A DNA stretch of 12,403 nucleotides from Thermoflexales bacterium (GTDB taxonomy: Bacteria > Chloroflexota > Anaerolineae > B4-G1 > SLSP01), in contig WFQZ01000243.1 of assembly GCA_015486785.1 (NCBI GenBank), positions 1-12,403 on the forward strand, given 5' to 3'. This document shows positions 1 to 6,687 of the stretch, in pieces (the first letter of the stretch is position 1; the number at the start of each line of letters is the position of its first letter). Both the position numbers and the translations under genes were made by a program. A model generated the notes under the pieces. The model made no database searches and had not been told where the DNA came from. It saw nothing but the letters and a program-made list of their open reading frames with translations.

Positions 1-347
1 CCGCGCAAGCGGTCAAGGAGCACGGCAACGCTTGGATCATCGGCGTGGACACGGACTGGACGGTGAGCGCGCCGGAGTACAAGGACATCGTGCTCACCAG
101 CGTACTGAAGAACATGGACGTGGCCGTCTACGACACGATCAAGAAAGTCGCCGACCCGAACTTCAACGGCTTCCACGGCGAAACCTACGTCGGCACGCTG
201 GAAAATAACGGCGTCGGCATCGCGCCGGTGGCCAAGGGCGCGGTCTCCGATGACGTGCTCAAGGAGCTGGACGTGGTGAAAGACGGGATCATCCACGGCG
301 CGATTGACACCGGTTGGATGGATTACCTGAAGGGCCTCAGCAACTAG
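1..347 (+). CDS. BMP-family ABC transporter substrate-binding protein (C-terminal part)
   Basis: The frame is open from base 3 at the left edge and ends at TAG 345-347, so only the last 114 residues are present and the true start lies outside the window. The visible part has the BMP/PnrA (basic membrane lipoprotein) pattern: a GVDTDW strand matching the family's G-V-D-x-D-x element, then a segment LTSVLKNMDVAVYDTI, as in the family's 'LTS..KN.D.AV' helix. A C-terminal domain follows with a GVGIAP strand and a final helix ending in a charged stretch. Members are extracellular lipoproteins that bind nucleosides, or sometimes other small ligands, and deliver them to the membrane permeases. The ATPase and two permeases of the same family follow directly, which supports the call. 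The ligand cannot be read from this fragment; purine nucleosides are the best guess from the family. Confidence 0.9.
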   Translation, partial: AQAVKEHGNAWIIGVDTDWTVSAPEYKDIVLTSVLKNMDVAVYDTIKKVADPNFNGFHGETYVGTLENNGVGIAPVAKGAVSDDVLKELDVVKDGIIHGAIDTGWMDYLKGLSN

Positions 348-361
348 GTAACGTTAGTTTT

Positions 362-390
362 CTCTGGGGCGGTGAGCAGCCGCCCCAGAG
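362..390 (+). other. Perfect 11-bp hairpin downstream of the substrate-binding protein gene
   Basis: CTCTGGGGCGG (362-372) is followed by a 7-base loop and its exact complement CCGCCCCAGAG (380-390). There is no T-run directly after it, so it is not a classic intrinsic terminator alone. It may protect the 3' end of the binding-protein mRNA from exonucleases. This is a common arrangement where the binding protein must be made in excess over the membrane subunits. Confidence 0.7.
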
Positions 391-398
391 CCTCTTAC

Positions 399-421
399 AA
401 CGGTCACGGCGACCGTTTTTT
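399..421 (+). terminator. Intrinsic terminator or attenuator between binding-protein and ATPase genes
   Basis: AACGGTC (399-405), a 5-base loop and GACCGTT (411-417) form a 7-bp stem running into six T residues (416-421). This has the form of a rho-independent terminator. It lies only 23 bases before the ATPase start and no promoter is evident between, so it most likely lets part of the transcription through and lowers expression of the ATPase and permeases relative to the binding protein. Confidence 0.7.
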
Positions 422-431
422 GGCCTAGGAC

Positions 432-439
432 AAAGGAGG
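432..439 (+). promoter_or_regulatory. Ribosome binding site of the ABC ATPase gene
   Basis: AAAGGAGG lies five bases before the ATG at 445. It is a near-ideal Shine-Dalgarno sequence and fixes that start. The same AAAGGAGG appears at 1962-1969 before permease 1. Confidence 0.85.
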
Positions 440-444
440 TTTGT

Positions 445-1977
445 ATGCCCCCAGTTTTGGAGTTGAAAGGGATTACCAAGCGATTCCCCGGCGTGCTGGC
501 AAACGACCACATCAACTTGACCCTGAATGAAGGGGAAGTCCTGGCGTTGCTCGGCGAGAACGGCGCGGGGAAGAGCACGCTGATGAACGTGCTGTACGGT
601 CTGTACACGCCCGAAGAAGGAGAAATCTACGTGCGGGGGAAAAAGGCCGACATCCACGGCCCCAATGACGCCATCGCCCTGGGCATCGGGATGGTACACC
701 AGCACTTTATGCTCGTGCCGGTGCTCACCGTGGCGGAAAACGTGATGCTGGGGATGGAATCGGTCAAGCACGGCTTTGTACTGGATCGGGAGGATGCCGC
801 GACCAAAGTTCGCGCGATCTCCGAGAAATACGGCCTGGAAGTGGACCCGAACGACCTGGTAGGCGAGCTTCCGGTGGGCTTGCAACAGCGCGTAGAAATT
901 ATCAAGTTGCTTTATCGCAGCGCGGATATTCTAATCCTTGATGAGCCAACGGCGGTGCTCACGCCGCAAGAAGTCGAGGGACTGTTTGAAGTCGTGCGTT
1001 CGCTGGTGGCGCAGGGGAAATCCGTGGTCTTCATCACCCACAAGCTCAAAGAAGTGCTGGCGCTGGCCGACCGGGTGTCGGTGCTGCGCGGCGGCAAAGT
1101 TGTGGGACACGCCGATCCCAAAACCAGCACCGAGCGGGATTTGGCCTCGCTGATGGTGGGGCGCGAAGTGATCCTCACCGTGCCCAAAGAGCCGGCTCAA
1201 CCCAAAGACGTGGTGCTGAAGGTGGAGAATCTGGAAGTTATGGGGGATCGCCATCGGATGGCGGTACGCGGCATCTCGTTTGAGGTGCGATCCGGCGAGA
1301 TCGTCGGCGTGGCCGGGGTGCAGGGCAACGGGCAAACCGAGTTGGTGGAAGCCCTTACCGGCCTGCGACCCGTCGTCAACGGGAAGATCACCCTAGACGG
1401 GCGGGACATCACGCACGAAACACCGCGCGTGATCACCGAAACAGGCTCCGCGCACATCCCCGAAGATCGGCAACGGGACGGGCTGGTGTTGGGCTACCCC
1501 ATCGCCGACAACCTGATCCTCAACACTTACTACCTGCCGCCCATCGCCTCCGGCCTGGTGATGCACGCGAACGTGATCGCCGAGCGGGCCGAGCGGTTGG
1601 TCGAAGAGTACGACGTGCGCACGCCCAGCATCACCACCCCGGCGGGGAATCTTTCCGGCGGGAATCAGCAGAAAGTCATCGTGGCGCGGGAATTGAGCCG
1701 TGAGGTGAAGCTGGTCATCGCGGCCCAGCCCACACGCGGGCTGGATGTCGGCTCTATTGAGTACATCCACTCGCAATTGGTGCGTAAACGGGATGAAGGG
1801 GCCGCCGTGCTCGTCGTTTCCGCCGAATTGGACGAAGTTCTAGGGCTTGCCGACCGCATCATGGTGATGTTTGAAGGCGAGATTATGGGGATCGTGCCCG
1901 CCGAGCAAGCGACCAAGGAAAACATCGGCTTGCTGATGGCCGGCGTGCATCCCGAAGCAGGAAAGGAGGCCGCATGA
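445..1977 (+). CDS. Nucleoside/simple-sugar-type ABC transporter ATP-binding protein, double NBD
   Basis: The 510-aa product holds two ABC ATPase domains in tandem, as is usual for the ATPase of BMP-type importers and the related ribose (RbsA) group. Domain 1 has a full Walker A (GENGAGKST, residues 37-45), Q-loop (MVHQHF, Q86), Walker B (ILILDEPT, 162-169) and H-loop histidine (199), but a weak signature (LPVGLQQRVEI, 142-152). Domain 2 has a degenerate Walker A (GVQGNGQT, 291-298, with Q for the lysine), a strong signature (LSGGNQQK, 403-410) and an altered Walker B region (IAAQPT, 425-430, lacking the catalytic glutamate). The complementary pattern fits a dimer with one working and one degenerate ATP site, which is family-typical rather than damage. 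It acts on the inner face of the membrane and drives import. Its stop overlaps the next start in ATGA (1974-1977), giving translational coupling to permease 1. It resembles Bacillus YufO/NupO; the substrate is inferred. Confidence 0.95.
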   Translation: MPPVLELKGITKRFPGVLANDHINLTLNEGEVLALLGENGAGKSTLMNVLYGLYTPEEGEIYVRGKKADIHGPNDAIALGIGMVHQHFMLVPVLTVAENVMLGMESVKHGFVLDREDAATKVRAISEKYGLEVDPNDLVGELPVGLQQRVEIIKLLYRSADILILDEPTAVLTPQEVEGLFEVVRSLVAQGKSVVFITHKLKEVLALADRVSVLRGGKVVGHADPKTSTERDLASLMVGREVILTVPKEPAQPKDVVLKVENLEVMGDRHRMAVRGISFEVRSGEIVGVAGVQGNGQTELVEALTGLRPVVNGKITLDGRDITHETPRVITETGSAHIPEDRQRDGLVLGYPIADNLILNTYYLPPIASGLVMHANVIAERAERLVEEYDVRTPSITTPAGNLSGGNQQKVIVARELSREVKLVIAAQPTRGLDVGSIEYIHSQLVRKRDEGAAVLVVSAELDEVLGLADRIMVMFEGEIMGIVPAEQATKENIGLLMAGVHPEAGKEAA

Positions 1978-3146
1978 GTACGCAAGAGCAAAAAGCCACT
2001 TCCCAACTGGAATCCCTGGCAAGGGCTTTGCTGATCCCCTTGCTGGCCGTGTTCACCGCGCTGGTGATAGGTGCGCTGCTGATCATCGTCACCGATGACA
2101 GTGTGATCGCCGCCTTCCGTGAAGGGCTGGGGGCGGGATTATCGCGCTCGTGGAGCGTGATCGCGTTGGCTTACGGCGCGTTCTTCACCGGTGCGTTCGG
2201 CGACGTGTACCACATCACCGAGACGTTGCGCATCACCACCCCTTACATCTTCGCCGGATTGGCCGTAGCCTTGGGCTTTCAAGGCGGCTTGTTCAACATC
2301 GGCGCGGAAGGGCAATACTTCATCGGGGGGCTGACCACGGTCTACGTCGGGTACAGCATCACCGGCCTGCCGATGATCATCCATCTGCCGCTGGCCCTGC
2401 TCGCCGGGATGATCGGCGGGGGCGTGTGGGCCGGCATTGTCGGCTTCCTCAAGGCGAAAACCGGAGCGCACGAGGTTATCAATACGATTATGATGAACTA
2501 CATCGCCATCCGCCTGGCGGAGTTTTTGCTCGACGTGGGCGGCCCGATGGCGCGACCGGGGTATCGTCCGGTTAGCCCCGAAATTCAGCCTTCGGCCTAC
2601 TTGCCGCAGTTTTTCCCGTCCGATCCCACCATCCGCTTTAACGTGGGCTTCATCTTGGCACTCATCGCGGCGATCTTCATCTGGTGGTTGCTCTTCAAGA
2701 CCACCTTGGGATATGAAATCCGCACCGTGGGGCAAAACCCCAACGCGGCACGCTATGCCGGCATCAATGTCTCCAAGGTGATCATCGTGACGATGTTCAT
2801 CAGCGGGACGCTGGCCGGGCTGGCGGCTTCGGCGGACATTCTGGGCGTGATTCACTTTATGCCCAACGCCTTCTCCGCCGGATACGGGTTTGACGCTATC
2901 GCGCTGGCCTTGCTGGGGAACAGTCACCCGGCGGGCGTGGTGCTGGCCTCGCTGCTCTTCGGCGCACTGCGGGCCGGGGCAACGAATATGCAGGGCATCG
3001 CGCATATTCCGGTGGACATCACATCTATCCTCCAGGGGTTGATCATCATCTTCATCGCCGCTCCGGCCATCATCCGCGCCATCTACCGGCTGCGCGGGTT
3101 GGAAGAGGGCGAGAGATTGAAGCTCACCCGTGGTTGGGGGCAATAG
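1974..3146 (+). CDS. BMP-type ABC transporter permease 1 (BPD_transp_2 family)
   Basis: This 390-aa protein is mostly hydrophobic, with about nine or ten predicted membrane segments; the first is near residues 18-40. It belongs to the branched-chain/ribose/nucleoside permease family. Family marks include FNIGAEGQ (107-114), near the start of the conserved core, and the cytoplasmic coupling loop GYEIRTVGQNPNAARYAGI (246-264), which contacts the ATPase. It begins with ATG inside the ATPase stop (ATGA), preceded by AAAGGAGG at 1962-1969. It would form the translocation channel with permease 2 and corresponds to the YufP/NupP type. The tail after residue 370 is charged and cytoplasmic. Nothing suggests inactivation. 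Confidence 0.93.
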   Translation: MSTQEQKATSQLESLARALLIPLLAVFTALVIGALLIIVTDDSVIAAFREGLGAGLSRSWSVIALAYGAFFTGAFGDVYHITETLRITTPYIFAGLAVALGFQGGLFNIGAEGQYFIGGLTTVYVGYSITGLPMIIHLPLALLAGMIGGGVWAGIVGFLKAKTGAHEVINTIMMNYIAIRLAEFLLDVGGPMARPGYRPVSPEIQPSAYLPQFFPSDPTIRFNVGFILALIAAIFIWWLLFKTTLGYEIRTVGQNPNAARYAGINVSKVIIVTMFISGTLAGLAASADILGVIHFMPNAFSAGYGFDAIALALLGNSHPAGVVLASLLFGALRAGATNMQGIAHIPVDITSILQGLIIIFIAAPAIIRAIYRLRGLEEGERLKLTRGWGQ

Positions 3147-3158
3147 GAGGAGCCGACA

Positions 3159-4406
3159 ATGGACGACAAAGCAACAGCAAAAACTCGCCGTGCGTTAGGG
3201 ATGGGCATCACCTATCTCGTTTTCGCGCTCTTGACGTGGGTGCTCTTCGTACCCGGCACTACGTCCGAGCAACTCACTACGTTTACCTTCAACGTCACCG
3301 CCGGAAACTTGCCTCCGATCCCAGACCTCACCTTCCACACGCTGACGGGCATCTATCTGATGGTCGCTTTGGCGGCTCTGGCGGGCGTGTGGCAGCTCAC
3401 CAAAGGCTTCAAAAATGTGTACTTGATCCTGGGCCTGGTTTCCGTGTTCTTCGTGCTCGCATTTTTGGCCTGGGCCGCCCGCGATAAGTCAATGAACCTT
3501 ACCGGTATGATCGGGGCCACGTTGCTCAGCTCGATTCCCATCACCCTGGCCGCGCTCAGCGGCGTGATGTGCGAACGCAGCGGCGTGGTCAACATCGGCA
3601 TCGAAGGGATGATGCTTTCCGGGGCGTTTATGTCCGCGCTCATCGGCAGTGTCACCCACAGCACCTGGTGGGGTCTGATCGCGGCGGTTCTGGCTGGCGG
3701 GCTGACGGCAGCCTTGTTGGCCGTGATGGCCATCAAGTACCAGGTGGATCAGATCGTCGCCGGTACAGCGATCAACATCCTCACCACCGGCTTGACCAGC
3801 TACTTCAGCTCCCGCTACCTGCAAACGAACGGGGCACTCAACAACCCGCCGACCTTCGACCGGATTTCCCTGCCGCTCCTGGGCAAAATCCCCATCGTCG
3901 GCCCGTCACTGTTCAACAACACGTTGGTGGTGTACACCGCGATAGTGCTGGTCTTCCTCATCTACTGGCTGCTCTTCTACACGCGCTGGGGATTGCGCAC
4001 GCGGGCCGTCGGTGAACATCCACGCGCTGCCGACACGTTGGGCATCAACGTCTTCCGCATGCGCTACATCAACGTCATCCTAGGCGGGATGGTCGCCGGA
4101 CTCGGCGGCGCGTACCTGGTGCTCAGCTCCGTGGCGCGTTTCGACGAGCTGATGACCGCCGGTAAAGGATTCATCGGGCTGGCGGCGATGATCTTCGGGA
4201 ACTGGAATCCCATCGGGGCGTTTGGCGCGTCGCTCATCTTCGGCTTTGCCGATTCGCTCCAAACCAAGCTGGCGATCCTCCGCGTACCCATTCCCTCGCA
4301 GTTCCTGTTGATGGCGCCCTACCTGGTAACGATGATCGTGCTGGCCGGCGTGGTGGGACAATCTCGTCCCCCGGCGGCGGATGGGCAGCCGTATGAAAAA
4401 GAATGA
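3159..4406 (+). CDS. BMP-type ABC transporter permease 2 with long N-terminal membrane extension
   Basis: This 415-aa permease is the second channel subunit. The family core starts only near residue 115: ERSGVVNIGIEGMML (139-153) is the classic motif, and GLRTRAVGEHPRAADTLGI (278-296) is the ATPase-coupling loop. The roughly 110 residues before the core hold three extra hydrophobic segments (about 14-31, 62-80 and 87-106) and a polar loop (32-60). Family members such as YufQ are usually near 310-320 aa and begin close to the core. TAGGAGGAG (3144-3152), sharing bases with the previous stop codon, precedes the ATG. No internal start with a comparable binding site was seen, so the extension is probably real. 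The gene is co-transcribed with permease 1 and is followed by a strong terminator. Confidence 0.92.
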   Translation: MDDKATAKTRRALGMGITYLVFALLTWVLFVPGTTSEQLTTFTFNVTAGNLPPIPDLTFHTLTGIYLMVALAALAGVWQLTKGFKNVYLILGLVSVFFVLAFLAWAARDKSMNLTGMIGATLLSSIPITLAALSGVMCERSGVVNIGIEGMMLSGAFMSALIGSVTHSTWWGLIAAVLAGGLTAALLAVMAIKYQVDQIVAGTAINILTTGLTSYFSSRYLQTNGALNNPPTFDRISLPLLGKIPIVGPSLFNNTLVVYTAIVLVFLIYWLLFYTRWGLRTRAVGEHPRAADTLGINVFRMRYINVILGGMVAGLGGAYLVLSSVARFDELMTAGKGFIGLAAMIFGNWNPIGAFGASLIFGFADSLQTKLAILRVPIPSQFLLMAPYLVTMIVLAGVVGQSRPPAADGQPYEKE

Positions 4407-4466
4407 CCTGGGGCCGAGGACACATCAGCCGCAGCGTGCGTCCGGCAGTGTGACCGGAACGGGTTT

Positions 4467-4498
4467 AAGTGGGTCGGGAACATTCCCGGCCCACTTTT
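4467..4498 (+). terminator. Intrinsic terminator of the ABC transporter operon
   Basis: A long stem pairs 4467-4480 with 4483-4496. The arms are AAGTGGG-T-CGGGAA and TTCCCG-G-CCCACTT, with a single T-G wobble inside and a tight tip (the last two A-T pairs probably open into a loop). A TTTT run at 4495-4498 ends it. It lies 60 bases after the permease 2 stop and before the pspA start, so it separates the two transcription units. Confidence 0.85.
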
Positions 4499-4543
4499 GC
4501 ATCTGCAACCGCCCCACCGGATCGGCGTATGGGGAAATGTGAC

Positions 4544-4579
4544 TTCCATTTTTGCGAATTTTCGCTAAACTCTAAGTAT
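4544..4579 (+). promoter_or_regulatory. Possible promoter region and inverted repeat upstream of pspA
   Basis: The bases between the terminator and pspA turn AT-rich, unlike the surrounding DNA. TAAACT (4566-4571) matches four of six positions of a -10 box, with a poor TTCCAT (4544-4549) at 16 bases. The exact inverted repeat GCGAA-TT-TTCGC (4554-4565) sits inside the presumed spacer and could be an operator. A promoter is expected here because pspA follows a terminator, but the boxes themselves are uncertain. AAGGAGGA lies just before the pspA ATG. Confidence 0.35.
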
Positions 4580-4611
4580 CAGCCATTCACTTACTAAAAA
4601 GGAGGAACGAA

Positions 4612-5289
4612 ATGGCATCGCTATTGGAAAAAGTTTCCACATTGATTTCCGCAAACCTTCATGCTCTGGTAGACGAGGCACTGAAGAAGAACAACATCGC
4701 CGTGATAGACCAGTACATCCGTCAGGTAGAAGACAACCTGGAGGACCTGGAAGACGCCGCCGCTACCGTGGGCGGCAATGTGCGCTCGCTCAAGCGCAAG
4801 CTGGACGCTTACGAGGACAAGGCTCACGAGCTAGATCGCGCCATTGACGCCTTCTTGATGGAGGGGAACGAGGCCGCCGCCGTCGCCGCGCAGAGCAAGC
4901 TCAACAGCACGCAACGGCTGATCGCCTCCTACAAGGAGCAAGCCGAGCGGCAGCAGCAAGAGTACCAGAAGTTGCTTGAGGCCAAGGTCAAGCTGGAAGC
5001 CCGCTTGGCGACGATGAAGCAGCAGCGCGAGGAACTCAGCGCGATGCTGGAGCTGGCCAAGAGCAAGGAGATCTCGGTCAAGACCATCAAGAGCCTGGAC
5101 GACCTGATGGGCGTCGGGGACGCCGACATTGAGCGCATGGCTCAGAGCGTCTATTCGCGGCTGGATAAGGCTTCCGCCGCCGCAGAGATGCACGCCACCA
5201 GCCTCGATCAGCAGATCGACGACGTCTTGGAGCGCGGGACGCTGGATGCGCAGTTGGCAGAGCGACGCAAGAAACTGGGACTAGCGTAA
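4612..5289 (+). CDS. pspA: PspA/IM30 family membrane-remodelling protein
   Basis: The 225-aa product is almost wholly helical and highly charged, as in the PspA/IM30 (Vipp1) branch of the ESCRT-III superfamily, and close to the 220-230 aa of E. coli PspA. The start MASLLEKVSTLISANLHALVD (residues 1-21) is the amphipathic first helix that lies on membranes; the pattern 'I.AN..AL.D.A' followed by IDQYIRQVEDNL (32-43) is the family signature. Long coiled-coil helices (about 45-150) follow, then a shorter segment (155-175) and a last helix ending RRKKLGLA. The protein is expected to be cytosolic and to form oligomers on the inner membrane face under envelope stress. A strong AAGGAGG binding site fixes the start. 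No PspF, PspB or PspC homologue is present; instead the neighbours are solute-binding and vWA proteins, a pairing that suggests a different partner set. Confidence 0.93.
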   Translation: MASLLEKVSTLISANLHALVDEALKKNNIAVIDQYIRQVEDNLEDLEDAAATVGGNVRSLKRKLDAYEDKAHELDRAIDAFLMEGNEAAAVAAQSKLNSTQRLIASYKEQAERQQQEYQKLLEAKVKLEARLATMKQQREELSAMLELAKSKEISVKTIKSLDDLMGVGDADIERMAQSVYSRLDKASAAAEMHATSLDQQIDDVLERGTLDAQLAERRKKLGLA

Positions 5290-5304
5290 GATCAACCATC
5301 ACCG

Positions 5305-5357
5305 GGGCGCGGGCGCAAGCGGAGGAGACCACTCCTTCCAGCGAACGCGCCCTTTTT
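5305..5357 (+). terminator. Possible long-stem terminator after pspA
   Basis: GGGCGCG (5305-5311) can pair with CGCGCCC (5346-5352), which runs directly into TTTTT (5353-5357). Inside the large loop is a second small hairpin, AGGAG (5323-5327) with CTCCT (5332-5336). The tract is well placed, 15 bases after the pspA stop, but the 34-base loop makes it less certain than the others. A third hairpin, GGGAG/CTCCC (5376-5393), follows without a T-run. If real, this element would limit read-through from pspA into the downstream genes. Confidence 0.45.
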
Positions 5358-5420
5358 GGAAGGTGGCTTTCACGCGGGAGGAACTGAACTCCCAGGACAC
5401 GAGAGGGTGGCAAAGAGAGC

Positions 5421-6680
5421 ATGAACCGCACGCGATGGATTTTCGTAGGCATTTTGGCCGTAGTCCTGTTGATCGTCGGGGTATCGCTGGCATTGAGAGC
5501 CGGACAGTCGGGGGGCGCGACCGACTCTGGGTTGACCCTTGAGCGTCCGGAAGCCGTCACGGTGCGCGTGTTGACCGCGTTGCCGGTGAGCGAGTGGGTA
5601 CAAAACGCCGCCGATTCCTTCAACGCCGAAGATCACCAGATTGAAGGGGCCTCCATTCACATTGAAGTAATCGCTATGGACGGCCTCACCGCCTTGGGCC
5701 GCTGGGATCGCAACGAGTTCGGAGCACTCGACAGCGACACCCGCCCGGAGCATCCCACGGCGGAGCAGCAAGCAGCCCTGGATAAGTTCCCCACCGTGTG
5801 GATACCGGACAGCCGCTATCTGGTGGAGCTGGCCAACGTCTCCTACAAGGAGCGGCTGGGGCGGGATGTCTTCCTCACCGATGGCGAGTACCGAGCGCGT
5901 CCGGTGGCCATCAGCCTCTTCACCTGGGGCATCTACCAAAGCCGGGCGGAGGTGCTGGAAAAATCCTTGGGCACGATCAGTTGGCGCACCATCCACGACG
6001 CGGCCATCACCAAGGGCGGCTGGCCGGATTTGGGCGGCAAGCCGGAGTGGGGCTACTTCAAGCTGGTAGTCCCGAACCCGCAAAAGAACGTCGGCGGGCT
6101 GGCCGCGATGATCGCCGCCGCCGGGGAGTATTACGGGCGCACCAACATCACCGTGGCCGATCTCACCGCGCCGGATTTCCAAAAGTGGCTCAAGGAGCTG
6201 ATGGGGGCAGTGACCGACTTCAGCAGTGCCAGCGCGTACACGGCGGAAGACTTCGCCCTGTTTGGGTACAGCGTCGGCGACGGCGGGCAACTGCTGGAAA
6301 GCGACTTGCTGCAAAACATGCAGGGCATCCTCACCCGCTGGGATGACCCGCTCACGCTCTACTATCCGCAGTACATCACCTGGTTTGATTTCCCCTACAC
6401 CGTGTGGATGGGGCCGGAGACCACCGCGCTGGAGAAAAACGCGGCCTTGGAATTTGAACGCTACTTGTTGGGCGAGGCACAGCAGAAGAAGGCGTTGGCC
6501 TACGGCCTGCGTCCGGCCAATCCCAACGTGCCGGTGGACGCCACCCCGGAGAGCTTGTTCGTCAAGTGGAAAGACCACGGGGTGGAATTTGTCGTGCCGC
6601 GCAGCGATGCCATGCGCAGCCCCGACCGCGAGGTGTTGTTGACGTTACTGCGCTGGTTCGAGTTGAACGTGGCGAATTGA
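5421..6680 (+). CDS. Membrane-anchored solute-binding-fold protein (SBP_bac_11-like)
   Basis: The 419-aa product starts with RTR and one hydrophobic helix (residues 6-26) with no lipobox cysteine, so it is probably held in the membrane by an uncleaved anchor with the rest outside. From about residue 45 it looks like a type II periplasmic binding protein: a first strand TVRVLTALPVSEWV, helix NAADSFN, and FPTVWIPDSRYLVELAN (123-139), resembling the part of extracellular solute-binding proteins that names a position near the ligand. Later come LGTISWRTIHDAA (183-195), a GGLAAMIAAAGEYYG helix (225-239) and a closing YGLRPANPNVPVD (361-373). The same elements recur in the next gene. The binding site before the ATG is weak (AGAG), and the start is supported mainly by the signal anchor. 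It is separated from pspA by 131 bases and from the next gene by 7. Ligand and partner are unknown; no permease is near. Confidence 0.75.
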   Translation: MNRTRWIFVGILAVVLLIVGVSLALRAGQSGGATDSGLTLERPEAVTVRVLTALPVSEWVQNAADSFNAEDHQIEGASIHIEVIAMDGLTALGRWDRNEFGALDSDTRPEHPTAEQQAALDKFPTVWIPDSRYLVELANVSYKERLGRDVFLTDGEYRARPVAISLFTWGIYQSRAEVLEKSLGTISWRTIHDAAITKGGWPDLGGKPEWGYFKLVVPNPQKNVGGLAAMIAAAGEYYGRTNITVADLTAPDFQKWLKELMGAVTDFSSASAYTAEDFALFGYSVGDGGQLLESDLLQNMQGILTRWDDPLTLYYPQYITWFDFPYTVWMGPETTALEKNAALEFERYLLGEAQQKKALAYGLRPANPNVPVDATPESLFVKWKDHGVEFVVPRSDAMRSPDREVLLTLLRWFELNVAN

Positions 6681-6687
6681 GGGAGCG

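Noticed and set aside
348..444. Riboswitch or leader RNA before the ATPase gene
   Set aside because: Only two simple hairpins are visible in under 100 bases; no known aptamer core could be recognised.
2139..3143. Long open frame on the - strand opposite permease 1 (334 codons)
   Set aside because: It lies fully antisense to a clear permease, is rich in Arg, Gln, His and Asp without any family motif, and is a by-product of GC-rich codon use.
4441..4461. Small hairpin TCCGG/CCGGA before the operon terminator
   Set aside because: A 5-bp stem with an 8-base loop and no T-run is easily due to chance in GC-rich DNA; the 4467-4498 stem is the clear terminator.
5370..6578. 402-codon open frame on the - strand opposite the 419-aa gene
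   Set aside because: The + strand frame has a signal anchor and binding-protein elements; the antisense frame has no recognisable domain and lacks a convincing ribosome binding site.
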